DNA of 64,000 nt, from contig CM049306.1 of NCBI GenBank assembly GCA_026874595.1, positions 82,302,142 through 82,366,141 on the forward strand, in the 5' to 3' direction. Below are positions 32,715 to 42,926 of the stretch, piece by piece (the stretch's first letter is position 1; every line of letters starts with the position of its first letter). The notes under the pieces were generated by a model. The model saw only the letters and a program-made list of their open reading frames with translations, searched no databases and was not told the origin of the DNA. The stretch is from Sipunculus nudus (Eukaryota; Annelida; Sipuncula; Golfingiida; Sipunculidae). A program made the position numbers and the translations under genes.

Positions 32715-33930
32715 TTTTGTACCCGCCAAAACGAAGTTTTGTGGATACTATGTTTTTGACCGGGTTCCTCCGCCGTTGCCGCGTTCGTTTCCAGAGAGCT
32801 CCTCTGGGACTTGATTTTATCAGCTTTCCAAGCTCATATCTCGGGAACCGTTTGACTGATCAGGAAATAAAATTTATACTAATGTAGCCCTTGGATAGCT
32901 CTATAACATACACAAAAAATGGTGGCGCCACCTGTAACCATGTTTGAACAGTGTCCATCTGTTCATCTGCCTTTGGTTAAAATCACTCATATCTCTGCAG
33001 TGAATTGACTAATTCACCTGAAATTCGGCATGCGTATACATCCTGGATAGCTTTCTTGATTTTATGACAGGTGGCGCCACCTACATTCTCATTCACGCTG
33101 ATGACATCCAAGCTCATATTTCGGGAACCGTTTGACCGATCGGGCCAAAATTTTGCATGTATATAGATCTAACATAGCTCTTTATCATACGCTAAACTGG
33201 TGGCGCCACCTGCAACCATTTTTGCACAGCGTCTGTCTGTTTGTCTGCCGTGCAATAATGTCACTCATATCTCGGCAGTGGTTTGACATATCTGCCTAAA
33301 ATTTTGCAGTTTTATACATCCTGGATAGCTTTCTTGATTTTATGACAGGTGGCGCCACCTTTATTCTAGTTTATGCTGCAGACATCCAAGCTCATATCTC
33401 GGGAACCGTTTGAACGATTGGGCCAAAATTGTGCATGTGTATAGATCTCACATAGGTCTTTATCATACACAAAACTGGAGGGGCCACCTGCAACCATTTT
33501 TGCACATTTTGCACAGCGTCTGTCTGTTGGTCTGCCGTGGCCTAAAATCACTCATTTCTGTGTAGTGGTTTGACATAACTGCCTAAAATTTTGCAGGTTT
33601 ATACATCCTGGATAGCTTTCTTGATTTTATGACAGGTGGCGCCACCTACATTCTAGTTAACGCTGCACACATCCAAGCTAATATCTCAGGAACCATTTGA
33701 CTGATTGGGCCAAAATTGTGCTTGTGTTTAGATCTCACATAGGTCTTTATCATACACAAAACTGCAACCATTTTTGCACAGCGTCTGTCTGTTTGTCTGC
33801 CGTGGGCTAAAATCACAATTTTGCATATGTATACAACTTGGACAGCTTTCTGGATTTGTGGTAGGTTGCACAACCTACATACACATTTAGGCTGCAGACA
33901 TCCATGCTAATATGCAACATACCTCCCTCT
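32715..33930. repeat. Tandem array B, unit about 280 bp, about four copies
   Basis: The phrase AAGCTCATATCTCGGGAACC occurs at about 32829, 33110, 33388 and 33673 (decayed), spaced about 281, 278 and 285. Each unit has two palindrome boxes about 130-150 bp apart: 32921, 33069, 33199, 33347, 33477 (decayed), 33634 and a rewritten one at 33861-33878. Other shared blocks are CATCCTGGATAGCTTTCTTG and CAGCGTCTGTCTGTTTGTCTG. Confidence 0.9.
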
Positions 33931-34178
33931 GTTTCCCCTTGCCACTCAATCCATGCCTCACTTCACTCTGATTTTGGCAGATACACGTAGTCACTTGTCG
34001 GCTACCCGTATTCTAGTTTTTAAAGTTTACACATTCTTTCTCTATTTTTCAGATATATAAATACAGACTAAATCTTGGCCTGTTGGTTAATCTGTTTGAT
34101 GCTTCAGTTGAATGGGTATCTACCATTCTGATGATAAAATTTCCTTTTGTGAATCTCTTCCCAGTCAGCTGAGCGTCA

Positions 34179-34192
34179 TGACCCATGGGTCA
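34179..34192. repeat. 14-bp perfect palindrome TGACCCATGGGTCA
   Basis: It lies 4 bp outside the island's right inverted end. It is followed by CTTGTTATGTCACCCCGTAAC, whose reverse complement recurs in the tRNA-like repeat at 26.5 kb. Confidence 0.85.
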
Positions 34193-34611
34193 CTTGTTAT
34201 GTCACCCCGTAACACTGTAAAAAACCTTTTTATTCAGCCATAATGATTTAATGAGATAATACAAAAAGTGCACGTTTATGTACCTTGGGCTTTAATGTAA
34301 TTTTTTCTAGTTGGTGCTAATTGGTTTGAGGTACAATTTTTTAACTGAATGTATTAATACAACGTAGTCACAGACATTTGAATTCTTAACATTTAGCCTT
34401 TATTTTGTTATTTTATGATTAACTCCGTCGAATTCTGACGGCACTGTCTTTTAACTTTCGATGAAGCTGATCATTTAAGAAATTTAGCCGTCTGGACTTC
34501 ATATTTTTTTTTAATGCACGGGGACCGGAATAATCGATAATCGATAAGTCACAGGGGTCCAACCCCTATAATTACAAAAGCTTAAATTGGTCCAACCTAT
34601 TTCTGACACAG
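34193..34611. other. Unassigned AT-rich stretch
   Basis: No gene seen. It ends in CCTATTTCTGACACAG, a fair splice-acceptor look-alike. Confidence 0.4.
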
Positions 34612-34898
34612 AAACCCGGGGGTGGAGAGGTAAGTTTTATTATAATAAGGACAACGACCTGTTTCAAAGATGGATTTATGAGGAAGAAAGCTGTGGCGCT
34701 GGCGGTATGAGTGGATCACACGATAATCTGAAGCCTTCTGTATTTCATACATTTATGCATGCGGCTCGCTTGTCTCGGCCCAAGTCGTGTGATTCCGATC
34801 CGCTCAGCTCCTCTCCGTCAACAATGTCTTGGGAACGACTCTTAAAACAAAAACGCCCAGTAAGGTTCCAAATAGGAGACCCCTTTGGAATCGTATAA
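34612..34898 (+). CDS. Possible C-terminal coding exon, unknown protein
   Basis: After the acceptor-like CCTATTTCTGACACAG the frame reads TRGWRGKFYYNKDNDLFQRW, then EEESCGAGGMSGSHDNLKPS, FHTFMHAARLSRPKSCDSDP, LSSSPSTMSWERLLKQKRPV and ends RFQIGDPFGIV at 34898. It is about 95 residues of balanced composition with a Ser-rich linker and basic patches, more protein-like than nearly every other frame here. There is no ATG until 34707, so it fits better as a last exon than a small gene. There is no canonical AATAAA close downstream, and GAGAGGTAAGT inside the frame at about 34626 is itself a good donor site, which argues for caution. Family not recognised. Confidence 0.3.
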
Positions 34899-36354
34899 TT
34901 GACATTTCAAGCGGTGTCAACATAAAATAATTACCTTTTTGTTGTCTTTGGATGTTTTATATAACATCTGTAAAGTATTGGCACCAAAATAATGCTCAAT
35001 AGCCCAACTTATCCATAATTTTTGCCAAGAGCTGATGTGTTTACATAGAGAACATGCCGCCATGATTACATTAAATGACCCACAGTCCTTTGCAACGGGA
35101 TTTAGACAGGGAACCCGCTCTGATCTGATCGCTGTTTGAACTGGAAAAAGCGGGCGATAATAGATCTCGGTGGCGGGTACTAGTCGATCAACGTCCGCTC
35201 ATTACAAATTCCTGTATATTGTTATGTTTAAATCACCGCGTGCTTATAAGGATCGTTAGGGATAATATTTCATTAATATATTAAGGTAAGAACGTGGTAA
35301 AGTTGCCAGAAAGACCCATTTACTACCAAAGACACTAACGGATACATTTTGGTGTGTATATTTAGTAGTTTTAAGAGTTTTTTTTTGGTGCTTTCTACCA
35401 TTTCACCATTACAAGCCCTAACTGTACAGGCCATTCCCACAACTGTGATCGTATCACAGTTATGGATCCGCGACAAGCGGCTCGCCAGTCATGTTCCGAA
35501 TATCGCTTGTTTTGTACTAGACGACCCGGGGTGATGGCACGTCAGGGATCAACGCTCTGAAACAAACATGTGACGTCGGTACTGGTTCACGCGCTGGACA
35601 GAAAAAAAGGTCTGGTACTATAAGCATGACCTGGACACCACCGGGACTCGCTTTATCCCGTTTTATCAACATTGAAGCAATTACGATATTTGAAACGTGA
35701 TTGTTTTATAAGTTCAATAACTACAGCACACGTTGGTCAAGGTAACCAGCTTGTTTCAGTGGCGCCGTGTTAAGTGAAACAAGTATTCTTGCTTGATCTC
35801 TGCATATTTTTCGTAAAATATAGTCTCTATTGTATTAAGAGAATAACGAAGCTTGGTTATAGAGTTACTGCATGATATCACGTTCAAAACCAATATCTGT
35901 TCTTTCATGATCTGCAGGAGTATAAATTAACAAAGAAATTCTACGCAGCCTCTTGAATTCCTTATGAGAAATCCTATGTTTTATAGTTTTAACTTTTGAA
36001 TAATGTATTTCCAAAGCTTTCAGTAAAACAAATGTTATGGAGTCCTATAAGATTTTGTAGCACCCCAAAGGTCTCAGTCAGATACAGTCCCATGTTGCAC
36101 TGAATCCATCTCTTTTTGCGTTTTAAGTCATTAGCTTGTGTGGCGTTCCTTCAAGCTGACAATGTGTTCCTCCTTCATTTTTGCGCATAATTGAGCGTGT
36201 CCATTAATACTTATCAGTGACTATGAAACACTGGGATCGACATATTATTGTTTTTTTTTATCTGCAGGATTCATTCGTTCTTTAATTACTAGGAACAATT
36301 CATAGTAAGACAGACACGATATTAATCCTTCAAACGTTTATAAGAATTATGAGT
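34899..36354. other. Unassigned stretch
   Basis: No supported gene or element. Overlapping frames at 35273-35534 on both strands lack support. Confidence 0.4.
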
Positions 36355-36551
36355 TGTTACAGGTGCCCTTTTTATTGTGTGACACGGATGTAATTCGTGT
36401 TGTAGCGCCCGTGTCTGGCCGCGAGCTCACGTGTGAACCCTGACACGGCGTTCTCTGTTCTAGTATGTTCTTTGAGCGTGTGTACTGTGTATTATGTTGG
36501 AATTGTTTAGACTGTTCGAGAAGTGGAAAATTCTCGGCTTGGGGCGAGAAG

Positions 36552-36561
36552 TTATAAATAG
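36552..36561 (+). promoter_or_regulatory. TATA-like box TTATAAATAG
   Basis: Conserved in the second copy at 61520-61529 (minus). With AATAAA about 390 bp downstream it gives the element an LTR-like promoter-to-polyadenylation order. Confidence 0.45.
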
Positions 36562-36945
36562 GGGGCTGTGTTTTAAAGCGGAGAGAGAGGTAAGAGAATA
36601 TTCCAGCGGACACAGACGTGTGTATGTCAGTGTGTGGGACCTGTCCGATTATCCAGTAATTTCAGGGATTCTACTATTACTAACACTTTACAATTTAGTA
36701 GTGCCTGTCTCAATTTTACTTTCTGGATTGTTACAAGAGCTTTACATTGGACTGTTATTCTCCGAGAGAATTCGTGTGAACCATTCGTCAGGTTTATACT
36801 TTTAAAAACCTACCGCTGTGGTGGTACCGAGGTACTGTGCACTTTGTTTATCTTACTGTGGGATTGTATTGATTTGTTGTTATACTGCTGTTATATTGTG
36901 TAATTGTATTGATTTAATGTATTGTAATGTTAGGGTTGTTTTAAG

Positions 36946-36951
36946 AATAAA
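36946..36951 (+). terminator. AATAAA polyadenylation signal
   Basis: Lies within AAGAATAAAGTATAG; kept in the other copy at 61167-61162 (minus). Confidence 0.45.
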
Positions 36952-37108
36952 GTATAGTTATTTGTTAACTAAAAACCACTGACTTCTTTATTCATCCCCC
37001 TAGACATTTCACGCTGCCTAGTGTTACAGAATCTGATTTTATTTTATCTCCTTGACAAAATTTATGTTCATCACGCATACGTGATCTGTTGATATTAGGT
37101 CCATAACG

Positions 37109-38727
37109 CGTGTTCCCTGATGCTTCTCTTATAATAACCTTAGTTGCATTTTTTTTTGCTGTTATCATTGATTACAACGTAATTGGTACAGGTAATGTAT
37201 CAAGTACATGATATAAATATTCATTAATCTTTTTGTCCCTTTTACTAACTAGTATTCAAGAGATGTTATGTAAACCGACAGCAAATTTCCTTTACCAGAA
37301 TATGCAATTATAATTTGCATATCATTCTTTTGCTTTAACCTCTTTTCTTCCGCGGTCGGCGTAGATCTAGTATATAACATATAGCCTTTAGTTTGGTACA
37401 ACAAACCTAAGTCTGGTAATATATTAATGTTCAGAAGAAAAGTAAATTTGCCAAATCAGCAATATAACGTATGATCTGCTTGCCTGGACTACACATGGGC
37501 TTATGCTAAACATTTAGATACGTGGAAAATCATTCAATAACTCGTTATGTCTAAGCTAAGTTTAATTGTGTCATAAGTTTATCAGACTGGTTTGATGGTT
37601 ATAAAGCGTATACTTGGTAGTCAGCAATATTCATCGATTATTAAAGCCTAGGTAGAGAGAACGTGTCACGAACGTCACAAGAACGCGGGCTTCAATTTAA
37701 TCACGTTTCGAAGCGAACAGACCAATACTTGTTAACATCCTGACACGTGGCTCTGTTGTTGTTTCGCGCCGTGTATTGTGTGACGATGACGTAAGGGTTT
37801 GTGCCATGCCTCCGTGAGCGTAGCGCAAGGCAGGCTGGGAACCATGCTAATTCCCGACACTGCCACGCTTTTGCTTGCCGTAGTTGAACCGAGAGAGACA
37901 CCATAGAAGGACGTGGCAAGTGCGACCTAGGCTTAAAAAGCACACTTCACTCTTTTTGACGTGGACGCTCGGATTTCCCCAGAACGAGGCGTCCCAAAGA
38001 ATGTCGAGCGTCGCAGACGCTTGCAGCCACTTTCCCTAAACCTATCCTAAACCTCCAACTAGAGGTATATTATTGCGACCTGTGACATCCGAGTTTTAGT
38101 TTGTACCCAAAATGACGGTCATCAAGAGGCTTCCTCAAAATGTGGGAAATAAACCTGTCAGGCTTTGATAAGGGCACGGAGATGAAAGTACTCTAAGAAA
38201 AATTTCCAGAGGAAGAGCTATGTACGGGGAGAATTTTGTGGCAAGGAGACGTGTATCGCAAACGTTCAAAGCGGAATGACGCTTTTTTTTACCACACCGA
38301 AATATTTCGATGATGTTATATAAAATTCAACCTTAGCAACGGTTCGAAACTAAATTCTGTAATCTTTATAACTTTATGATTGTATATGACTTTATGTCTG
38401 TTCGATTTTCCTCAACCTCTGTCAAAGTCAATTAAAATCTACGAACCAAACACTTGCCTTTATAAAAGTCCCCTGCAAACTATTGATGTCGTCACCTCAC
38501 CCACACCGTTCTGTTTTTTGCACTGATCGACCTTGCCTCGCCGTACCTCTGAGTATGAATCTCAACCTCCGGCATTCCCTCTGGCATTTTCCTTTAGTTA
38601 ATTTTTTACTATTTTTTCCGCTCACGTTTGCTTGTTGTCAAAGTGCAGGGTAAACGCTGATGCATGGGCACGCTGTTTACATATGATATTGAATTAAATC
38701 TGGCCGGGGTTTGGAGTGATCCCTCAC
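37109..38727. other. Unassigned stretch
   Basis: No gene supported. A minus-strand frame at 37701-37943 looks like chance. Confidence 0.4.
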
Positions 38728-38901
38728 ATGTCAATAAACATCGACATTCTGCACAGAGACAACAATAACGTGGGGAGTGAAATGGCAGCTGCACGAAACA
38801 ACCCCTGTGAAAGCAGGGAGAAGGCTTCACTTGACTTTGATAGCTTTACATTAGACACTTTTCCAAAGAGTTCCATAATCACTTCTACTGAAACCCTATA
38901 A
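38728..38901 (+). CDS. Hypothetical 57-residue frame
   Basis: ATG frame starting MSINIDILHRDNNNVGSEMA, ending in a Ser/Thr/Asp-rich tail (DFDSFTLDTFPKSSI). No signal peptide or membrane segment. Composition is protein-like, but a 118-codon minus-strand frame (38724-39080) overlaps it, and neither has family support. Kept only as a weak candidate. Confidence 0.12.
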   Translation: MSINIDILHRDNNNVGSEMAAARNNPCESREKASLDFDSFTLDTFPKSSIITSTETL

Positions 38902-39390
38902 CAACACCCTGACATGATCTGCATTTTTTTTTCTTTATCCTCCACGAATTTCAATACAGCCACAATATATATAAAGAATGCTTTGTATGCAGATTGCAAA
39001 TGTCCATGAGCTCCAGGGCGACCACTTAATGTTATTATATCCCTGAGGAAACTGAGAGAATACCTATGAACCGACGTCATGTTTCAATACATTTGAAACA
39101 CTGACTTTTTCCTATAAAAAGTAAATTGCTATTTTGATGATTGAACAAATAAACCGTCTTCTGTGTTCTAATGCCGCATATATAATAGTATATAGGTAAT
39201 ACAGTAAATACGAGTTAACAAGTGGAAAGTAGCGTTCGATACGTGGCGAACTGAGGCTTGTTGGACCAATCCCAATTGTCCTTCACCTTTATCCATGACA
39301 ATGACGGCATCCAGGGAGCAAATAAAGATATCAAGATTTTACTAGTGAAAATTCTAGTTTTTAGTGAAAAAAATAAACAAATGTGAGTTT
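38902..39390. other. Unassigned stretch
   Basis: Nothing recognised apart from the start of the overlapping minus-strand frame. Confidence 0.35.
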
Positions 39391-39541
39391 AAGATTTGTC
39401 AAAAAAGGTCGTTGGTTGAGAGCGGTCGGGGGGGGGGGGGGGGTTCGACACCCAAAACCCCCCGTCATGCATAAGATTTGTCAAAAAAAAGGTCGTTGGT
39501 TGACAGCGGGGGGGGGGGGGTCTCGACACACAAAAGGTCGA
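39391..39541. repeat. 82-bp tandem duplication with G runs
   Basis: AAGATTTGTCAAAAAAGGTC starts at 39391 and AAGATTTGTCAAAAAAAAGG at 39473. Both continue GTCGTTGGTTGASAGCG, a G run (39428-39443; 39508-39520) and TCGACACNCAAAA. The copies differ mainly in run length, so the duplication looks recent. Confidence 0.9.
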
Positions 39542-41574
39542 CAACAGATATTTCGTATCCTAGTCTGAACTCGAAATGTAGTTTTGGCAGATGTACATAA
39601 CAGTTAAGCTAGAATAAAAAAAAATGAGGATATAAATTTTAGCAAAAAACATATTGTCAGAGATAATTTGGTGCGGTGTGGGTATCATAAAATAAAAAAA
39701 ATCGTTGGTGCTGTGGATTTCGATGTAAAATTCTTCAGTTTATGATTCATTAATAACAATACAAGACCAAATGGAAGTAAAAAACGAATCCTAATGTGAT
39801 TAGATTTATTCCTTTGCTGCAGGATATAGAAAAAAAACGATGCATTAATCATAGACACGCAATCACCCAAGGGGGTATACAGAAAACATGTCCTATTATC
39901 CAATATCAACGTAACCCCCTGATAGTTGTCCTAAATATAACATGTAACATGAAGACGCGACGTATGGTAAACGTTCTGCTAGAAATCTGAGGCGGACCTG
40001 AATATCAAATAAATAAAAAGCCAAGTTTTGTCATCATGTAATTTCCCCATAGATCAAGAGGACACAGATGTTCTGAATCAGGTGTTGCCTGTCGACAATA
40101 ATGTTATTTTTATCCACAGAAACATGAGTTTTAACACGGTGAAAACTCGGTTCCTTTCCTTGATTTATGACCGTTATCAGACCATTCAACTATTAAAAGC
40201 AGACGTTTCGTGCTGGAAGGTTTACCATTGGCGTCAAAAGTCTTCCGTCCGCATCAGATGCGGAGTCATCTACATTTAGATCGAGGATCCATTGACGTAT
40301 ACACGAATAATGCTCATTTCTATTGCCAACTTGTATTAATATTATTCTTATCAGTGTTATAAAAAGTTCGATACATGTCGCCTGTGGTCCAGACCTATTA
40401 TTCTTCCAAACATCGAGTCCGTCCCGAGTCACCTCAATGTATTTGAGGTCCCATCAGGATATAAAAAAGATGATATGTATCAATATTTACAGAATGCTTT
40501 ATGTGTGGGCTCCGGCGAGTACCTATGGTGTCATTCATAAATTTTGTAGCTGACAATTCGATGTAGAAATAATAACAGTTTTTAAGGTAAATTCAGTGGA
40601 TTTTCTTATTTTCAGTCAACTTCTGTGATATCATTTCTCAAAAGTTTCTAATTTAAATATAATGCCTTGAGTTGTTAAAGATACATGGGCTAGATACTTT
40701 TTGTTTTTACTAGCACTTCACACGATATAGTGTGTTGGGACTGGTATACCCCGCCGGGGCCTGGTTTTCCATTGGCCGAGTTCACCCACCGTATGTAAAT
40801 ATTAGGTACAGATTCTGATAGATGGCTAATCTATACCGCCTGCTCGAAATAATGTAAAATTTCTCAGGCTATTTAAGAATGTATAAAAAATAACCTCCGG
40901 AGGACACACTTGGCAGGCATTAGTCCCAACCCTTCAAGACAAAAAAAAAAAAGCATTTCACTCCCGGGGGAATGAAATACTGATCGCTCTCTGAACAATG
41001 TGTCCAAAAACTTGGTCCAGCATCCGGGTCAAATGACCTCCGCAAGTGAAGGTAGTATGACTGGGTGATATCCCTATTAAAATTGATATTTATACAGACA
41101 ACATACCGAGGCGTTTATTAAAACCAGGCTTGCTAAGCATACATAATCTAGTAAACATCAGTAAAAGATCTAAAGTGGGAGTCGCAGAGTAAACCACATT
41201 AACCCTTTGGAGAATCACATAACTAGACCTGAATAAAGGACATATAGTCATAGTGTCCAGGGGTAGATACAGTGTCTTAGAACAGGGTGAATCAACACCC
41301 GGACACTGGTAAACATGAGTGGCAGGGGCTCTAATAGACTTAGTACATAACTCTCGCACGCAGAAGCTTAATGGGAAGAAAACAGCATTAGACGCAAATC
41401 AGACCCTGCCATTCGGTATAAAGCGAATACTTTTTTGTTTCCCAGAATGTTTGGTCGAAAATGTGAAGGCGCATTCCCGTCTGCGCAACCTCGAAGTCCT
41501 CCCCTTATGTCACTTAGAGAAGTCTTATATTTTAAGCACTTTGGATACTGGCATAAGTATGAATGAAGCCTACA
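39542..41574. other. Unassigned stretch with dispersed 14-mer copy 3
   Basis: GGACACACTTGGCA at 40902-40915 (see 4606). No supported gene. Confidence 0.4.
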
Positions 41575-41601
41575 TAGTAAGCCTCCCAGTGAGGCTTACT
41601 A
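41575..41601. repeat. Perfect 11-bp hairpin
   Basis: TAGTAAGCCTC, loop CCAGT, GAGGCTTACTA. No U-rich run or gene end next to it, so no terminator role is claimed. Confidence 0.9.
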
Positions 41602-42826
41602 GCGCTCAATATAAAGTATTGGTGTGCGAGCGTTTTTATATAAATCATATAATTAGCTGAAAATAAACAAACGTAGGTCTTTACCTGGGTGTGTAAACCC
41701 TTCCTAATAAGTTAAAACAAGAAAATGTACAGGTAGCTTCAAGCCCCGCTTTTACCCATTATTTTGCCTGAATTTCTGTTGTAGTCACTAGATGGCACTA
41801 TTTTAAGGAACCAGGCAGTAAATATTACGCTTGGATTCACATGACGAATGAGCGATCAGAAGCCAATCAGAAGGAGGACTTTGAAAACAGGAGGCTCCCT
41901 ATGGCCTTGATCCTAAGCAATATGTTATTTCTAGTTAGAAACTTGCTCGCATCGCTTCCTAACTTTCCACCTGACAATATGGTTATTTTTTTCTATTTGA
42001 GCAAGAACAAAAGTAAAGTGTCATATTTAAGGTTTTGTTAGCTAGATTATGTTGGGTTATGTGGCCAAAGGAGGGCATTCAGTAATATCAAGCAGGGCAT
42101 CACTAGAAAGCATGCAGTACTCTCCGCCTCTATGTAGAGATGGATACTGCGTCTAGTATGAAAGTATTGTGTAATAATCAGTGAAAGAAGGAAAGAGATT
42201 AAGGTTTTCCACATCTCATTCTGCGGCCATTACCAAACCGAAATGACTTGTTAACAGCTGGACACGAGTTCAATCACCTGTACAAGTCAACCTAGGAGAA
42301 ATTCCCTACACGGCCTATCCGCTGTCAGAGACAAATGTTCAGTTGATGAACAGTCCTCGGGTGGTTGAAAATCGCGCCCAAGAGGAGCTCGGAATCCTCA
42401 GGCCGTCTGTTTATCCATGTAACACCAGTCCGCGTCAGGTCTCGGGCCAGAAAGATAGGTCACGCCTTCTGCAACAGCCCACCAGAGGGGTCGATTGGGG
42501 GCTGCAGACATTTAACGCATGTCTAGATGTCACTTTGCTATGACAAATCGGGCCACAGCTGTAGTCGCAGAGATTAAGTATCGATCTACACCCGCCGTTT
42601 ACAGTCATCTACAACTGTGATATGAACCTTTTATTACGACGGAAAAGGACCTCCAAGATTTATGCGTGTGGCAATTACCCCCGAAACAGAAAGGAGAGGC
42701 AATAAGCGTAAATAAAACAAGTGACAAATTGTAGTTTCGTTGTAACTTGAACGAAACGTGTTTGGAGATAAAATAACTAAACCCCACGCGCCTTAGCTCA
42801 TCATTAGCTTGAAGAAGATATTTTAT
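41602..42826. other. Unassigned stretch
   Basis: An open frame at 42343-42543 lacks an ATG and any family match. Confidence 0.4.
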
Positions 42827-42926
42827 ACGACTTGGAACCAGGTGTGAAAACGAAAATTCTCATTATTATTTATAGGATATGACAGAGGCTTAGTAATGGA
42901 AAATAAACTGCTGGTTTCAGGTTCTC
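42827..42926 (+). repeat. Dispersed ~100-bp repeat, copy 1
   Basis: ACGACTTGGAACCAGGTGTG, then TTAGTAATGGAAAATAARCT; aligns with 49093-49188 over its length with moderate divergence. Confidence 0.7.

Larger units (their letters stand above)
31164..34174. mobile_element. 3-kb composite satellite island with inverted ends
   Basis: GCTCAGCTGACTG (31165-31177) and CAGTCAGCTGAGC (34162-34174) are perfect 13-bp reverse complements, about 3 kb apart. The left one sits in a hairpin (31164-31192), followed by a GTCCGTC-rich block (31209-31240). Between the ends are two tandem arrays of unrelated unit, A (period about 340 bp) and B (about 280 bp), both carrying a GGTGGCGCCACC palindrome. No transposase or RT frame was seen. 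The GCTCAGCTGAC/GTCCGTC opening resembles a repeat family common in mollusc genomes. Inferred: a non-autonomous element whose core has expanded. Confidence 0.6.
36355..37108 (+). mobile_element. Dispersed TGTTACAG element, copy 1 (solo-LTR-like or MITE)
   Basis: Homologous over its full length to 61005-61817, which lies in the opposite orientation. Shared blocks include AAAATTCTCGGCTTGGGGC, the TATA region, GATTATCNAGTAATTTCAGGG, CTAGACATTTCACGCTGCCT and CATCACGCATACGTGATCTG. It starts TGTTACAG. At 37028 it passes through GTGTTACA, where an LTR of 674 bp could end, but homology runs 80 bp further to GGTCCATAAC. Copy 2 has clear inverted ends, favouring a DNA element. A 103-codon frame (36494-36805) contains a hydrophobic stretch partly open in both copies, but the frames shift between copies, so coding is unlikely. 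Confidence 0.75.

Noticed and set aside
36355-37028. Solo LTR of 674 bp with TG...CA ends
   Set aside because: Not accepted as the main call because homology between the two copies continues about 80 bp past the supposed LTR end and no primer binding site follows; kept as an alternative.
41319-41660. 113-codon plus-strand frame
   Set aside because: Lacks an ATG at its start, overlaps a minus-strand frame and contains the 41575 hairpin; no family signal.
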